Part shown: piece by piece, positions 1 to 8,802 of the stretch | Layout of the letters: each line of letters begins with the position of its first letter | Numbering within the stretch: the stretch's first letter is position 1 | Source of the DNA: DUSC01 sp964371125 | Lineage (GTDB): Bacteria > Pseudomonadota > Alphaproteobacteria > Rhizobiales > Rhizobiaceae | Reading direction: 5' to 3' | Assembly: GCA_964371125.1 (NCBI GenBank) | Contig: CAYJMY010000029.1 | Span: 1-34,136 of the forward strand | DNA: 34,136 nt | Notes under the pieces: generated by a model | What the model saw: the letters and a program-made list of their open reading frames with translations, nothing else | The model's database searches: none | What the model was told of the DNA's origin: nothing | Position numbers and translations under genes: made by a program

Positions 1-495
1 ACCCAGGTCGACTTCAACCTGCCCGAACGCTTCGGCGCCTTTTACATCGGCTCCGATTCGGAGAAGAAGCAGCCTGTGATGATCCATCGCGCCATCTGCG
101 GCTCGATGGAGCGCTTCCTCGGCATCCTGATCGAGAACTATTCGGGCCATTTTCCGCTGTGGTTCGCGCCGGTGCAGGTGGTCGTCGCCACCATCACCTC
201 CGACGCCGACGCCTATGCGGCATCGGTCGTCGACAGGCTGCGCGCCGCCGGGCTCTCCGCCGAGGCCGACCTGCGCAACGAGAAGATCAACTACAAGGTC
301 CGCGAGCACAGCCTCGCCAAGGTCCCGGTCATCCTGGTCTGCGGCAGGCGCGAGGCCGAGGAAGGCACGGTCAACGTGCGCCGGCTGGGTTCGCGCGACC
401 AGGAGTCGATGACGCTCGACGCCGCGCTCGTCGCCTTCGCCGACGAGGCGCAGGCGCCCGACAACCGCCGCCGGCGCGCCGCCCGGTCCGCCTGA
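1..495 (+). CDS. thrS: Threonyl-tRNA synthetase, C-terminal part (5' end outside window)
   Basis: This is the last 164 codons of a class II threonyl-tRNA synthetase, which charges tRNA-Thr in the cytoplasm. The reading frame is open from base 1. Class II motif 3 is visible (GSMERFLGILIENYSG, with the invariant Arg). It is followed by the anticodon-binding domain, which starts at FPLWFAPVQV and contains the typical SAEADLRNEKINYKVREHS and KVPVILVCG blocks and NVRRLGS. The C-terminus ends in a short Arg/Ala-rich tail (DNRRRRAARSA), a little longer than usual. A strong hairpin follows 22 nt after the stop. The identification is secure; only the 5' part is missing because the window begins inside the gene. 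Confidence 0.96.
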   Translation, partial: TQVDFNLPERFGAFYIGSDSEKKQPVMIHRAICGSMERFLGILIENYSGHFPLWFAPVQVVVATITSDADAYAASVVDRLRAAGLSAEADLRNEKINYKVREHSLAKVPVILVCGRREAEEGTVNVRRLGSRDQESMTLDAALVAFADEAQAPDNRRRRAARSA

Positions 496-517
496 CCGCG
501 GTCCGAGGGTCGATCAT

Positions 518-545
518 CGAAGGGGACGGAGCGCCGTCCCCTTCG
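518..545 (+). terminator. Terminator-like hairpin after thrS
   Basis: A perfect 12-bp inverted repeat (CGAAGGGGACGG / CCGTCCCCTTCG) with an AGCG tetraloop lies 22 nt after the thrS stop. The run of U that should follow is weak (CCTTCACATG), so it is either an imperfect intrinsic terminator or an RNA 3'-end stabiliser. The next gene begins 29 nt later. Confidence 0.65.
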
Positions 546-574
546 CCTTCACATGTCCGTCACATGACTGGGGC

Positions 575-1507
575 ATGACGTTTCCGTCGCCATCCGGTCT
601 CCGCGCGGTCATGCTCTTTCCCGAACTGTCCTATGCGAACGACACTCAACCGCGCGTCAAGCGCTGGTTCATCCGCTCCGTCGAGGGGCTCTCCGGCCGG
701 GATCGCTACGCGCGGCTCTATGATTTCTGGCGGCGCGAGATCGTGCCGACTAGCGACCGCGTCTTCGGCCGGATGCTGCCGCTGATCGACGTGTCGCTCA
801 GGGTCGAGGGTGCATGGCCGCCGCGCGACCTGCCCGACGGGCCGCTGGTCATCGTCGCCAACCATCCCTTCGGCATCGGCGACGGCGTCGCCATCCTGTC
901 GCTCGCCGAGCAGCTCGGCCGGCCGTTCCGCGTCATGATCAACGCCGACCTGCTGAAGATCCGCGAGATGGAGGCCTACTCGCTCCCCGTCGATTTCAGC
1001 GAGACGCGGGAGGCGCTGAAGAACAATCTCGCGGTGCGCCACGAGGCGCTGCGCCGGCTCAAGCAGGGCACGACCATCGTCGTCTTTCCTGCCGGCGGCG
1101 TCGCCACGGCGCGCAGCACGTTTGGCCGCGCCGTCGACCTGCCGTGGAAGATGTTCCCGGCGCGCCTTGTCCAGGAGGCGCGCGCCACCGTCATCCCCAT
1201 GCATTTCGCCGGCCAGAACGGCCGCCTTTTCCACATCGTCAGCCGGCCGATGGGGCTTCTCGAAAGCGACGGCCGCCTGAAGCGCTTCGTTGGCGGCGTC
1301 TCGCTGACGCTGCGTACCGCTCTCCTGATCCGCGAGTTCGCCCGCCTGTCCGGAAGGGCCATCGACGTGCGCGTCGGCTCGCCCATTGCCTGGAGCGCGA
1401 TGGCGCGGCTCGAAGACCGCAGGGCGTTGCTCGGCTTCCTCTACGATTCCGTCTTCTCGCTGGCGGGGAAACGCGAACATCCGGCGGAGCAGTCCCGCGC
1501 CGCCTGA
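575..1507 (+). CDS. PlsC-like lysophospholipid/glycerolipid acyltransferase
   Basis: A 310-residue protein of the PlsC-like acyltransferase superfamily, which transfers acyl groups from acyl-ACP or acyl-CoA to (lyso)lipids at the inner membrane. Block I is NHPFGIGDG at residues 96-104, with His97 and Asp103. The spacing is H-x5-D rather than the textbook H-x4-D, as in the 'NHPFG' branch that includes hemolysin-like acyltransferases. A second conserved block is VVFPAGGVATA (about residue 170), and IPMHFAGQNG matches the last substrate-binding block. No clear transmembrane helix is seen. The ATG at 575 has only a weak ribosome-binding site; an in-frame ATG at 611 is the alternative. The substrate (phospholipid or ornithine lipid) cannot be told from the sequence. 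Confidence 0.85.
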   Translation: MTFPSPSGLRAVMLFPELSYANDTQPRVKRWFIRSVEGLSGRDRYARLYDFWRREIVPTSDRVFGRMLPLIDVSLRVEGAWPPRDLPDGPLVIVANHPFGIGDGVAILSLAEQLGRPFRVMINADLLKIREMEAYSLPVDFSETREALKNNLAVRHEALRRLKQGTTIVVFPAGGVATARSTFGRAVDLPWKMFPARLVQEARATVIPMHFAGQNGRLFHIVSRPMGLLESDGRLKRFVGGVSLTLRTALLIREFARLSGRAIDVRVGSPIAWSAMARLEDRRALLGFLYDSVFSLAGKREHPAEQSRAA

Positions 1508-1562
1508 GTCCCCCGGCCGGCGGGTTGCGGCGGCGGGTCGGTCGCAGTGCTGAGCGGCGAAA

Positions 1563-2513
1563 TCAGTCCGCGGCGTCTTCCGCGTCCGTCGCCGTCGCTT
1601 CGGTGGCGAGGACCTCGACTTCCTGGTTCTGGCCGGCGACCACGGTGAAGTCGCGCTGGTAGATACGGTCGCGGTTCTTGGCGACGATCGTGTATTCGCC
1701 CTCCGACAGGACCATGGAGGCATAGGCGCCGACGGCTTCGCGTACCGGATCGCCCGAATCGGCTACGATCGACCAGGACGTGTCGGCGATGGCTTCGCCG
1801 CCGGGTTCGCGCACCAGTTTCAGCGTCAATTCGGCGGCGTGGTGTTCCACAGTCGCTTCCGTCAGCTTGCCGGCTTCGACGCGGATATCGGAACGCACCA
1901 CGGCGTTGACCTGGCCGTATTTGGAGACGACGTGGTATGTCCCGGCATTCAGCCGGACCACGGTGTTGGGCGGCACGCCCTCGATGATCGCGGCGCGGTC
2001 GCCATTGGCGTCCGTTTCCACATCGTAGATCGAAAATTCCAGCTTGCGCGACGGAATGCGCCTGTTGCCGGCAAGCACGGCGTCGAGCTTCAGGCCGCCG
2101 GCCTCGAGCACTAGGTTTTCGCGCTGCGCCTCTCGGCCGACGGTGATCCTCTTGGTCGCCCCGGCGCGGCCGAACGCGGCATGCACGAGATAACTGCCCG
2201 GCTCGAGCGGGAAAGTGCTGGTGCCGCCCTGGCCCTGGGCGATCAGCGGCAGCTTGCCGTCGGGACCCGGTTCCGTGGCAAAGACCCGCCACACCAGGCC
2301 GCGCGTCAGGTCGGATCCCGCCTCGGTCAGTTGCGCCGCGAGCGTCAGCTGGCCTTCGCCGGTTGCGAGCGGCGCGTCCTGGCGCGGCGGCGCATAGCTG
2401 GTGACGCCGGGCACTTCTGCTTCGGCGGCCGCCGGCTTTTCCTGCGCGGCGCCGAACTGCGGCGACGCCACGAGCGCGGCGGCGAGCAGGAATCGGGCGA
2501 ACGGTCTCGTCAT
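1563..2513 (-). CDS. Secreted protein of three similar beta-rich segments, function unknown
   Basis: A predicted exported protein of about 316 residues. The reading frame is open further upstream (to 2669), but an ATG at 2513 begins a clean signal peptide (MTRPFARFLLAAALVASPQF, then a GAAQ-type cleavage site). An ATG at 2525 is also possible. The mature part holds three consecutive segments of about 75-90 residues, each ending in a pattern like L.PGSYLVHAAFG, LNAGTYHVVSKYG and LSEGEYTIVAKNR, followed by a strand with an 'F/I-x-V-x-x-G' turn (ITVGRE, IRVEAGK, FTVVAGQ). This suggests a tandem beta-sandwich fold of the PEGA or carboxypeptidase-regulatory type. The C-terminus is acidic (TDAEDAAD). 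I do not recognise a characterised family. It converges with the acyltransferase gene, leaving 55 nt between stops. Confidence 0.75.
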   Translation of the reverse strand: MTRPFARFLLAAALVASPQFGAAQEKPAAAEAEVPGVTSYAPPRQDAPLATGEGQLTLAAQLTEAGSDLTRGLVWRVFATEPGPDGKLPLIAQGQGGTSTFPLEPGSYLVHAAFGRAGATKRITVGREAQRENLVLEAGGLKLDAVLAGNRRIPSRKLEFSIYDVETDANGDRAAIIEGVPPNTVVRLNAGTYHVVSKYGQVNAVVRSDIRVEAGKLTEATVEHHAAELTLKLVREPGGEAIADTSWSIVADSGDPVREAVGAYASMVLSEGEYTIVAKNRDRIYQRDFTVVAGQNQEVEVLATEATATDAEDAAD

Positions 2514-2686
2514 ACCGGCGATCATCGCTTGCTTTGAAGACCAAGGCGATGGCAATTTCAAGACCGACGGCCCACCCGGCGCGCGGTTGCGGCCGCGGGC
2601 GACTTGAATCGGCCGTTTCGTCCAGTCTGGGGAATCCGGCCGCCCGCGGCGATCTCCCGCCCGCCACAACCGATGGAGAACGCTTC

Positions 2687-3271
2687 TTGACGAACCCGGT
2701 CATCGATTTCCTGCTGCACCGCACGTCGGCGCCGATCCCCGACCTGCGCGAGCCCGGACCCGGCGGCGAGGACATCGCGACCAAACTCAGGGCGGCGACG
2801 CGCGTCCCCGACCACGGCCGTCTCGCCCCGTGGCGCTTCATCCTCTACCGCGGCGAAGCGCGTCATGACGTCGGCAAACGGCTGGCCGACCTGGCGGAGC
2901 GGCGCGAAGGGCCGCTGACGGAAGGCCGCCGCCAGCAGGAACTGACGCGCTTCGCGCGGGCGCCGCTGGTCATCGGAGTCGTCTCCAGCCCGAAGGAGAA
3001 TCCGAAGATACCCCAGTGGGAGATGTTCCTGTCGGGCGGGGCCGCGGCGATGAACCTGCTGCTCGCCGCCAACGCGCTGGGCTTCGGCGCCAACTGGATC
3101 ACCAACTGGTACTCCGACACCGATGAGGGCAGGGCCATGCTCGGGCTCGCCCCCCACGAGCGCGTGGTCGGCTTCGTCCATATCGGCACCTACGAGGGCA
3201 TCCCGCCCGAGCGTCCGCGCCCGGATCCAGCCGCCCTGGTCTCCGATTATTCGGGTCCGTGGAAGGGCTAG
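2687..3271 (+). CDS. Nitroreductase-family protein (YdjA-like), TTG start
   Basis: A nitroreductase-family FMN protein of about 194 residues, expected to reduce a nitro compound, quinone or similar substrate with NAD(P)H. Visible family features are the N-terminal helix (VIDFLLHRTSAP), the phosphate-binding region (VPDHGRLAPWRF), the FLSGGAAAMNLLLAANALGFGANW helix-turn and a C-terminal GFVHIGTYEG strand. The compact single-domain form resembles YdjA. The open frame runs back to 2534, but the upstream part overlaps the divergent gene's start and is Arg/Pro-rich. TTG at 2687 has GGAG eight bases ahead and gives the usual length. It is followed after 4 nt by a flavin reductase-like gene, so the two are probably co-transcribed and may share a flavin-dependent job. 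Confidence 0.85.
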   Translation: MTNPVIDFLLHRTSAPIPDLREPGPGGEDIATKLRAATRVPDHGRLAPWRFILYRGEARHDVGKRLADLAERREGPLTEGRRQQELTRFARAPLVIGVVSSPKENPKIPQWEMFLSGGAAAMNLLLAANALGFGANWITNWYSDTDEGRAMLGLAPHERVVGFVHIGTYEGIPPERPRPDPAALVSDYSGPWKG

Positions 3272-3275
3272 CACG

Positions 3276-3884
3276 ATGTTCTACGAACCGTCCAAGGGGC
3301 ACGGACTGCCCCACGATCCGTTCAAGGCGATCGTCGCGCCGCGGCCGATCGGCTGGATTTCGACGATGGGGCGAAGCGGCGCGATCAATCTCGCGCCGTA
3401 CTCGTTCTACAACGCGCTGACGACCGACCCGCATCTCGTCTTCTTCTCGTCCGAAGGCGACAAGGACAGCGTCGTCTTTGCCCGCGAGACAGGCGAGTTC
3501 GTCGTCAACCTCGTCGGCCGCGGCTTGGCGGAAAAGATGAACGCGAGTTCGATCGATGCGCCGCTCGGTTTCAACGAGTTCGACTATGCAGGCCTGGCCA
3601 CCGCGCCGTCGCGGCTGGTGAAACCGCCGCGGGTGGCCGGTGTCCCCGCCGCGCTCGAATGCAGGCTCACCGAGATCTTCCGCCCGAAGGCGATCGATGG
3701 CGCGGACTCGGCCGCCTTCGTCGTCCTTGGCCAGGTGATCGGCGTGTTCATCGACGACGAGATGCTGACCGAAGGTCTCTTCGACGTCGTCAAGGCGGGC
3801 AACACCGCGCGTCTCGGCTACATGGATTATACGACGGTCACTGAGACTTTCGCCATGCGCCGCCCCCGCTGGAAGGCCGACTGA
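3276..3884 (+). CDS. Flavin reductase-like (FMN-binding split-barrel) protein
   Basis: A 202-residue protein of the flavin reductase-like/FMN-binding split-barrel family. These proteins bind FMN and either supply reduced flavin to a partner or act directly as oxidoreductases. The N-terminus (FKAIVAPRPIGWISTM) and the NLAPYSFYNALTTDPHLVFFSS block are the classic flavin-contacting signature of this branch (formerly DIM6/NTAB). VNLVGRGLAEKMNASS and VAGVPAALECRLTEI are also conserved-looking. The ATG at 3276 lies 4 nt after the nitroreductase stop, indicating one transcript. The specific substrate is unknown. Confidence 0.88.
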   Translation: MFYEPSKGHGLPHDPFKAIVAPRPIGWISTMGRSGAINLAPYSFYNALTTDPHLVFFSSEGDKDSVVFARETGEFVVNLVGRGLAEKMNASSIDAPLGFNEFDYAGLATAPSRLVKPPRVAGVPAALECRLTEIFRPKAIDGADSAAFVVLGQVIGVFIDDEMLTEGLFDVVKAGNTARLGYMDYTTVTETFAMRRPRWKAD

Positions 3885-3892
3885 CGCGTAGC

Positions 3893-4762
3893 CTAGGCCG
3901 GCGCGCCGGCGCGCGCGAGCAGCCGCTCGGCCAGCCGCAGGTGTGGCCGATCGTACATCTTGCCGTCGATGGCGACCACGCCCGGATTGCTGGCGGCACG
4001 GAACGCCTCGACCACGGCCCTCGACCGCGCCACCGCCTCGGCGGAAGGCGTGAACACCTCGTTGATCACCGCCACCTGGTCGGGGTGGATCGCCATCTTG
4101 GCGGTGAAACCGTCGCGCTCGGCCTCGATGCATTCCCGGCGGAAACCGTCCGTGTCGCGGAAGTTCGGGTAGACCGTGTCGATGGCGACGGTATCGGCTG
4201 CCGAGGCTGCAAGGATCGTCAGCGCCCGCGCCAGGCGGAAGACGTCGGTGTAGCGCCCGTCGCCATCGCGCGCGGTGCGTGCGCCGACGGATGCGGATAG
4301 GTCTTCCGCGCCCCAGGTCATGCCGGCAAGCCGCTTGTCGGGACCGTAGGTAGACGCGGCGAGAACGCCGGCGGCGGTCTCGGTGATGAGCGGGATGATC
4401 CGGGTGGCGCCGTCCTCGATTCCGTTTTCGGCCTCGTGGACCCTGAGCTTGGCCGCGAGGCGGGTGACGTCGGCCCCGCCCGCCGACTTCGGCAGCATGA
4501 TTCCGGCGGGGCGCGCGACCATTACTGCGGCGAGGTCGTCGTCGGTCATCCCGGTGGTGAAATCGTTGACGCGGACGTAGATCGTGGCCGCGGTCTTGGT
4601 CCGCCGCGCCTGGATGAAGGCCGTCGCAATGCCGCGCGCGGTTTGCTTGTCGGCGAGCGCGACGGAATCCTCAAGGTCGACGATCAGCGCGTCGGCGCCT
4701 GAATTCAGGCCTTTTTCGAGCTTGCGCTCCGAATTGCCCGGCACGAACAGCATCGAGCGCAT
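3893..4762 (-). CDS. CitE-like CoA-ester lyase (HpcH/HpaI aldolase superfamily)
   Basis: A 289-residue TIM-barrel lyase of the citrate lyase beta-subunit/malyl-CoA lyase family, which cleaves or condenses beta-hydroxyacyl-CoA thioesters using Mg2+. Characteristic blocks are LFVPGNSERKLEKG (residues 5-18), ALIVDLEDSVA with the acidic metal-side residues (25-35), IYVRVND, PLITETAAGVLA with the metal-ligand Glu, GAEDLSASVG, and the C-terminal MAIHPDQVAVINEVFTPS. No other citrate lyase subunit genes are nearby, so true citrate lyase is unlikely; a malyl-CoA, citramalyl-CoA or related ester is more plausible. Its ATG is 3 nt after the stop of the MaoC-like gene, so the two are one operon and probably act on successive CoA intermediates. 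Confidence 0.88.
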   Translation of the reverse strand: MRSMLFVPGNSERKLEKGLNSGADALIVDLEDSVALADKQTARGIATAFIQARRTKTAATIYVRVNDFTTGMTDDDLAAVMVARPAGIMLPKSAGGADVTRLAAKLRVHEAENGIEDGATRIIPLITETAAGVLAASTYGPDKRLAGMTWGAEDLSASVGARTARDGDGRYTDVFRLARALTILAASAADTVAIDTVYPNFRDTDGFRRECIEAERDGFTAKMAIHPDQVAVINEVFTPSAEAVARSRAVVEAFRAASNPGVVAIDGKMYDRPHLRLAERLLARAGAPA

Positions 4763-4765
4763 CGA

Positions 4766-5221
4766 CTACGCCGCCTTCTTCATCATCATCGCCTGGCGCG
4801 TGCACTTCGCCACCAGCACGTCACTCTGGTTGTAGGCGCGGTGCTCGAACTCGACGATGCCGCGATCGGGCCGGGAGCGCGACTCGCGCACCGAGATCAC
4901 GGTGGTCTCGACGCGGATCGTGTCGCCATGAAAGACCGGGTGCGGGAAGACCGTGTCGGTCATGCCGAGATTGCCGATCGTCGTGCCCAGCGTCAGGTCG
5001 TGGACGGAGATGCCGATCATCAGCCCGAGCGTGAACAGCGAGTTGACCAGCGGCTTCCCCCATTCCGACTTCGCGGCGAAGTCGAAGTCGATGTGCAGGG
5101 GCTGCGGATTGAGCGTCATCACCGAGAACAGCATGTTGTCGCTCTCGGTGACGGTCTTGCGCAGCGCGTGATGGTAGATCCGGCCCGGTTCGAGTTCGTC
5201 GAGATAAAGCCCCGCCATCAC
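4766..5221 (-). CDS. MaoC-like (R)-specific acyl-CoA dehydratase/hydratase
   Basis: A 151-residue single hot-dog-fold MaoC-like protein expected to hydrate an enoyl-CoA (or dehydrate a 3-hydroxyacyl-CoA). The hydratase signature is the TLNPQPLHIDFDFAAKSEWG segment, with Asn and His at the positions where classic enzymes carry Asp and His. The Asn-containing form is seen in mesaconyl-CoA-hydratase-like relatives. LVNSLFTLGLMIGISV forms the central hot-dog helix. Two adjacent ATGs (5221 and 5218) follow a GGAGG; the second has the better spacing. It is the first gene of a two-gene operon with a CitE-like lyase, which suggests a pathway where hydration is followed by carbon-carbon cleavage of a CoA ester. 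The exact substrate is inference. Confidence 0.87.
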   Translation of the reverse strand: MMAGLYLDELEPGRIYHHALRKTVTESDNMLFSVMTLNPQPLHIDFDFAAKSEWGKPLVNSLFTLGLMIGISVHDLTLGTTIGNLGMTDTVFPHPVFHGDTIRVETTVISVRESRSRPDRGIVEFEHRAYNQSDVLVAKCTRQAMMMKKAA

Positions 5222-5277
5222 GTGCCTCCGTGGTTTCGCGGGGTTTGATACGCGCCGTGCAGAGGCCCGGCAAGCCG

Positions 5278-5307
5278 GTTAACGAACATGGTGAACCGTT
5301 CGTAAAC
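5278..5307. promoter_or_regulatory. Inverted repeat in the MaoC/DUF2336 divergent intergenic region
   Basis: GTTAACGAAC and GTTCGTAAAC are inverted copies matching at 9 of 10 positions, separated by 10 nt. The site lies 51 nt ahead of the DUF2336 start and 57 nt ahead of the MaoC-like start, so it could serve either promoter. The arms are AT-richer than their surroundings. It looks like a dimeric regulator operator; the regulator is unknown. Confidence 0.45.
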
Positions 5308-5357
5308 CATTTCGCGCCTAGCGTCGGAGCGGGCGAGACTCGGGGAGCGTTCCGGTA

Positions 5358-6479
5358 ATGGTGGTCCACTACTTCCTGAAATGGATCGATACCGCGCGTG
5401 TCGCCGAACGGGCCGCCGCGGCGCACGCCCTTGCCGCCGCCTACGTCAACGGCGACCTCGCCTTCGAGGACCGTTGCGCGGCGGAGGCCGCCCTCACGTT
5501 CCTGCTCGACGATCCCTCGCAGAAGGTGCGCCTGGCGCTTGCCGAGGCGCTGTCGATGAGCCGCAACGCGCCGCCGCAGGTGATCGGCGCGCTCGCCTCC
5601 GACCAGCCGGAGATCGCCGCGATCGTGCTCGGCCGCTCGCCGCTGTTTTCCGAATCCGATCTGGTCGACAGGGTGGCTGCCGGTCCGGGCGCGGTGCAGG
5701 TCATAATCGCACGACGGCCCGGCATCGGCATCGCCGTGTCCGCGGCCATTGCCGAAGTCGGCGAGGCCGAGGCCTGCCATGCCCTACTGACGTCCGGTGA
5801 CGCCGCGATCGCCTCGCTCTCCTTCCGCCGCATCGCCGAGCGTCACGGCGACGTCGCTGCTGTCCGCGAGGCGCTGATCGCCGACCCCAGGCTGCCGCCG
5901 GACTGCCGCCACATGCTTCTCGTCAGGGTCGGCGAGGCGCTCAGGCGTTCGCCGCTGGTCAAGGCCCTGATCGGCGCGGCGCGCGCCGACCGCGTCACAC
6001 GCGATGCCTGCGTCCGCGCCTCGCTCGCCATGATCGACGGGACGCGCATCGAGGAGCACGCAGCGCTGGTCGAGCACCTGCGTCTTTCCGGCGAACTCAC
6101 GCCCGGCTTCGTCGTACGCACCGTCGCCCACGGCAAGATCGACTTCTTCGGCTCCATCCTCGTGGCGCTCACCGGCTACGACGAGGCGCGCATCGTCTCG
6201 CTTTTGGCACAGGGCAGGGACGTCGCGCTCTCCGCGCTGTTCCGCACCGCCGGACTGCCGGGGCCGGTCGGTGCCGTGCTCCTCGTCGCCCTGAAGATCT
6301 GGCGCGAGGTTGCCAATGGACACCGCGTCACCGGCGTCCAGGAGGTCACCTGGCTGATGCTGAAGGAGCTCGGCGAGACGCCCGCCGACGCCGACCTTGC
6401 CGGCCTCCTGAAGGCGATCCACCTCGATTCGCTGCGCGACAACGCGCGGCAGCACGCGCTCGCCATCGCCGCGGCTTAG
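5358..6479 (+). CDS. DUF2336 domain protein (alpha-helical repeat protein)
   Basis: A 373-residue protein typical of the alphaproteobacterial DUF2336 family. It is almost entirely alpha-helical with HEAT-like repeats: FLLDDPSQKVRLALAEALSMSRNAPPQVIGALA near residue 55, then repeated 'D.....R.al...' helices. No signal peptide or catalytic motif is visible. Family members are found mostly in Alphaproteobacteria and their role is poorly defined; some sit near cell-cycle or signalling genes. The ATG at 5358 was chosen although its ribosome-binding site (GGGGAGCG) is only moderate. The gene is divergent from the MaoC/CitE operon, with an inverted repeat in the shared leader, and converges with parE 29 nt away. 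Confidence 0.82.
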   Translation: MVVHYFLKWIDTARVAERAAAAHALAAAYVNGDLAFEDRCAAEAALTFLLDDPSQKVRLALAEALSMSRNAPPQVIGALASDQPEIAAIVLGRSPLFSESDLVDRVAAGPGAVQVIIARRPGIGIAVSAAIAEVGEAEACHALLTSGDAAIASLSFRRIAERHGDVAAVREALIADPRLPPDCRHMLLVRVGEALRRSPLVKALIGAARADRVTRDACVRASLAMIDGTRIEEHAALVEHLRLSGELTPGFVVRTVAHGKIDFFGSILVALTGYDEARIVSLLAQGRDVALSALFRTAGLPGPVGAVLLVALKIWREVANGHRVTGVQEVTWLMLKELGETPADADLAGLLKAIHLDSLRDNARQHALAIAAA

Positions 6480-6508
6480 ATGCCGCCGCTATCCGCTTGA
6501 GCCCGCGC

Positions 6509-8569
<2,061 letters not shown>

Positions 8570-8656
8570 CGAGGCTCCGGCGTGCGGTAGGGCGAATCGC
8601 CCGTCGATACTGCCACGCTTCGTGCGGCGAAGCGACTGAGGTTCCCGTTCCGTTCA

Positions 8657-8694
8657 GGCCGCGGGGCGGCATAAGTACGCCGCCCCTCGCGGCC
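8657..8694. other. Large GC-rich hairpin between parE and cpaB
   Basis: GGCCGC-GGGCGGC on one side pairs with GCCGCCC-GCGGCC on the other, about 14 bp broken only by a 2-nt bulge (TC), around an ATAAGTAC loop. It sits 88 nt upstream of the parE start and 109 nt upstream of the cpaB start. No gene ends here, so a simple terminator role is unlikely. It could be a leader-RNA structure of either transcript. Confidence 0.5.
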
Positions 8695-8802
8695 GATCAA
8701 CCGCGAATGCGCGATATGTCGAAGTTGAACCAAACGTCTTCCGCTTTTTTCAGTTTTGCCGTCCATCCTCCCCGCAACAAAAAGAATTGGGGCATTCGGG
8801 GC

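Noticed and set aside
560..1723. Long minus-strand open frame across the acyltransferase gene and the end of the next gene
   Set aside because: Its product is Arg/Ala/Asp-rich without family motifs and is an antisense shadow of a clear acyltransferase. Many such frames exist in this GC-rich window (for example 10485-11825, 12528-14021 and 21591-23225) and were left out for the same reason.
5279..5297. CtrA binding site (TTAA-N7-TTAA)
   Set aside because: Only one TTAA half-site is present; the second position reads GGTGAA. The inverted repeat explains the sequence better.
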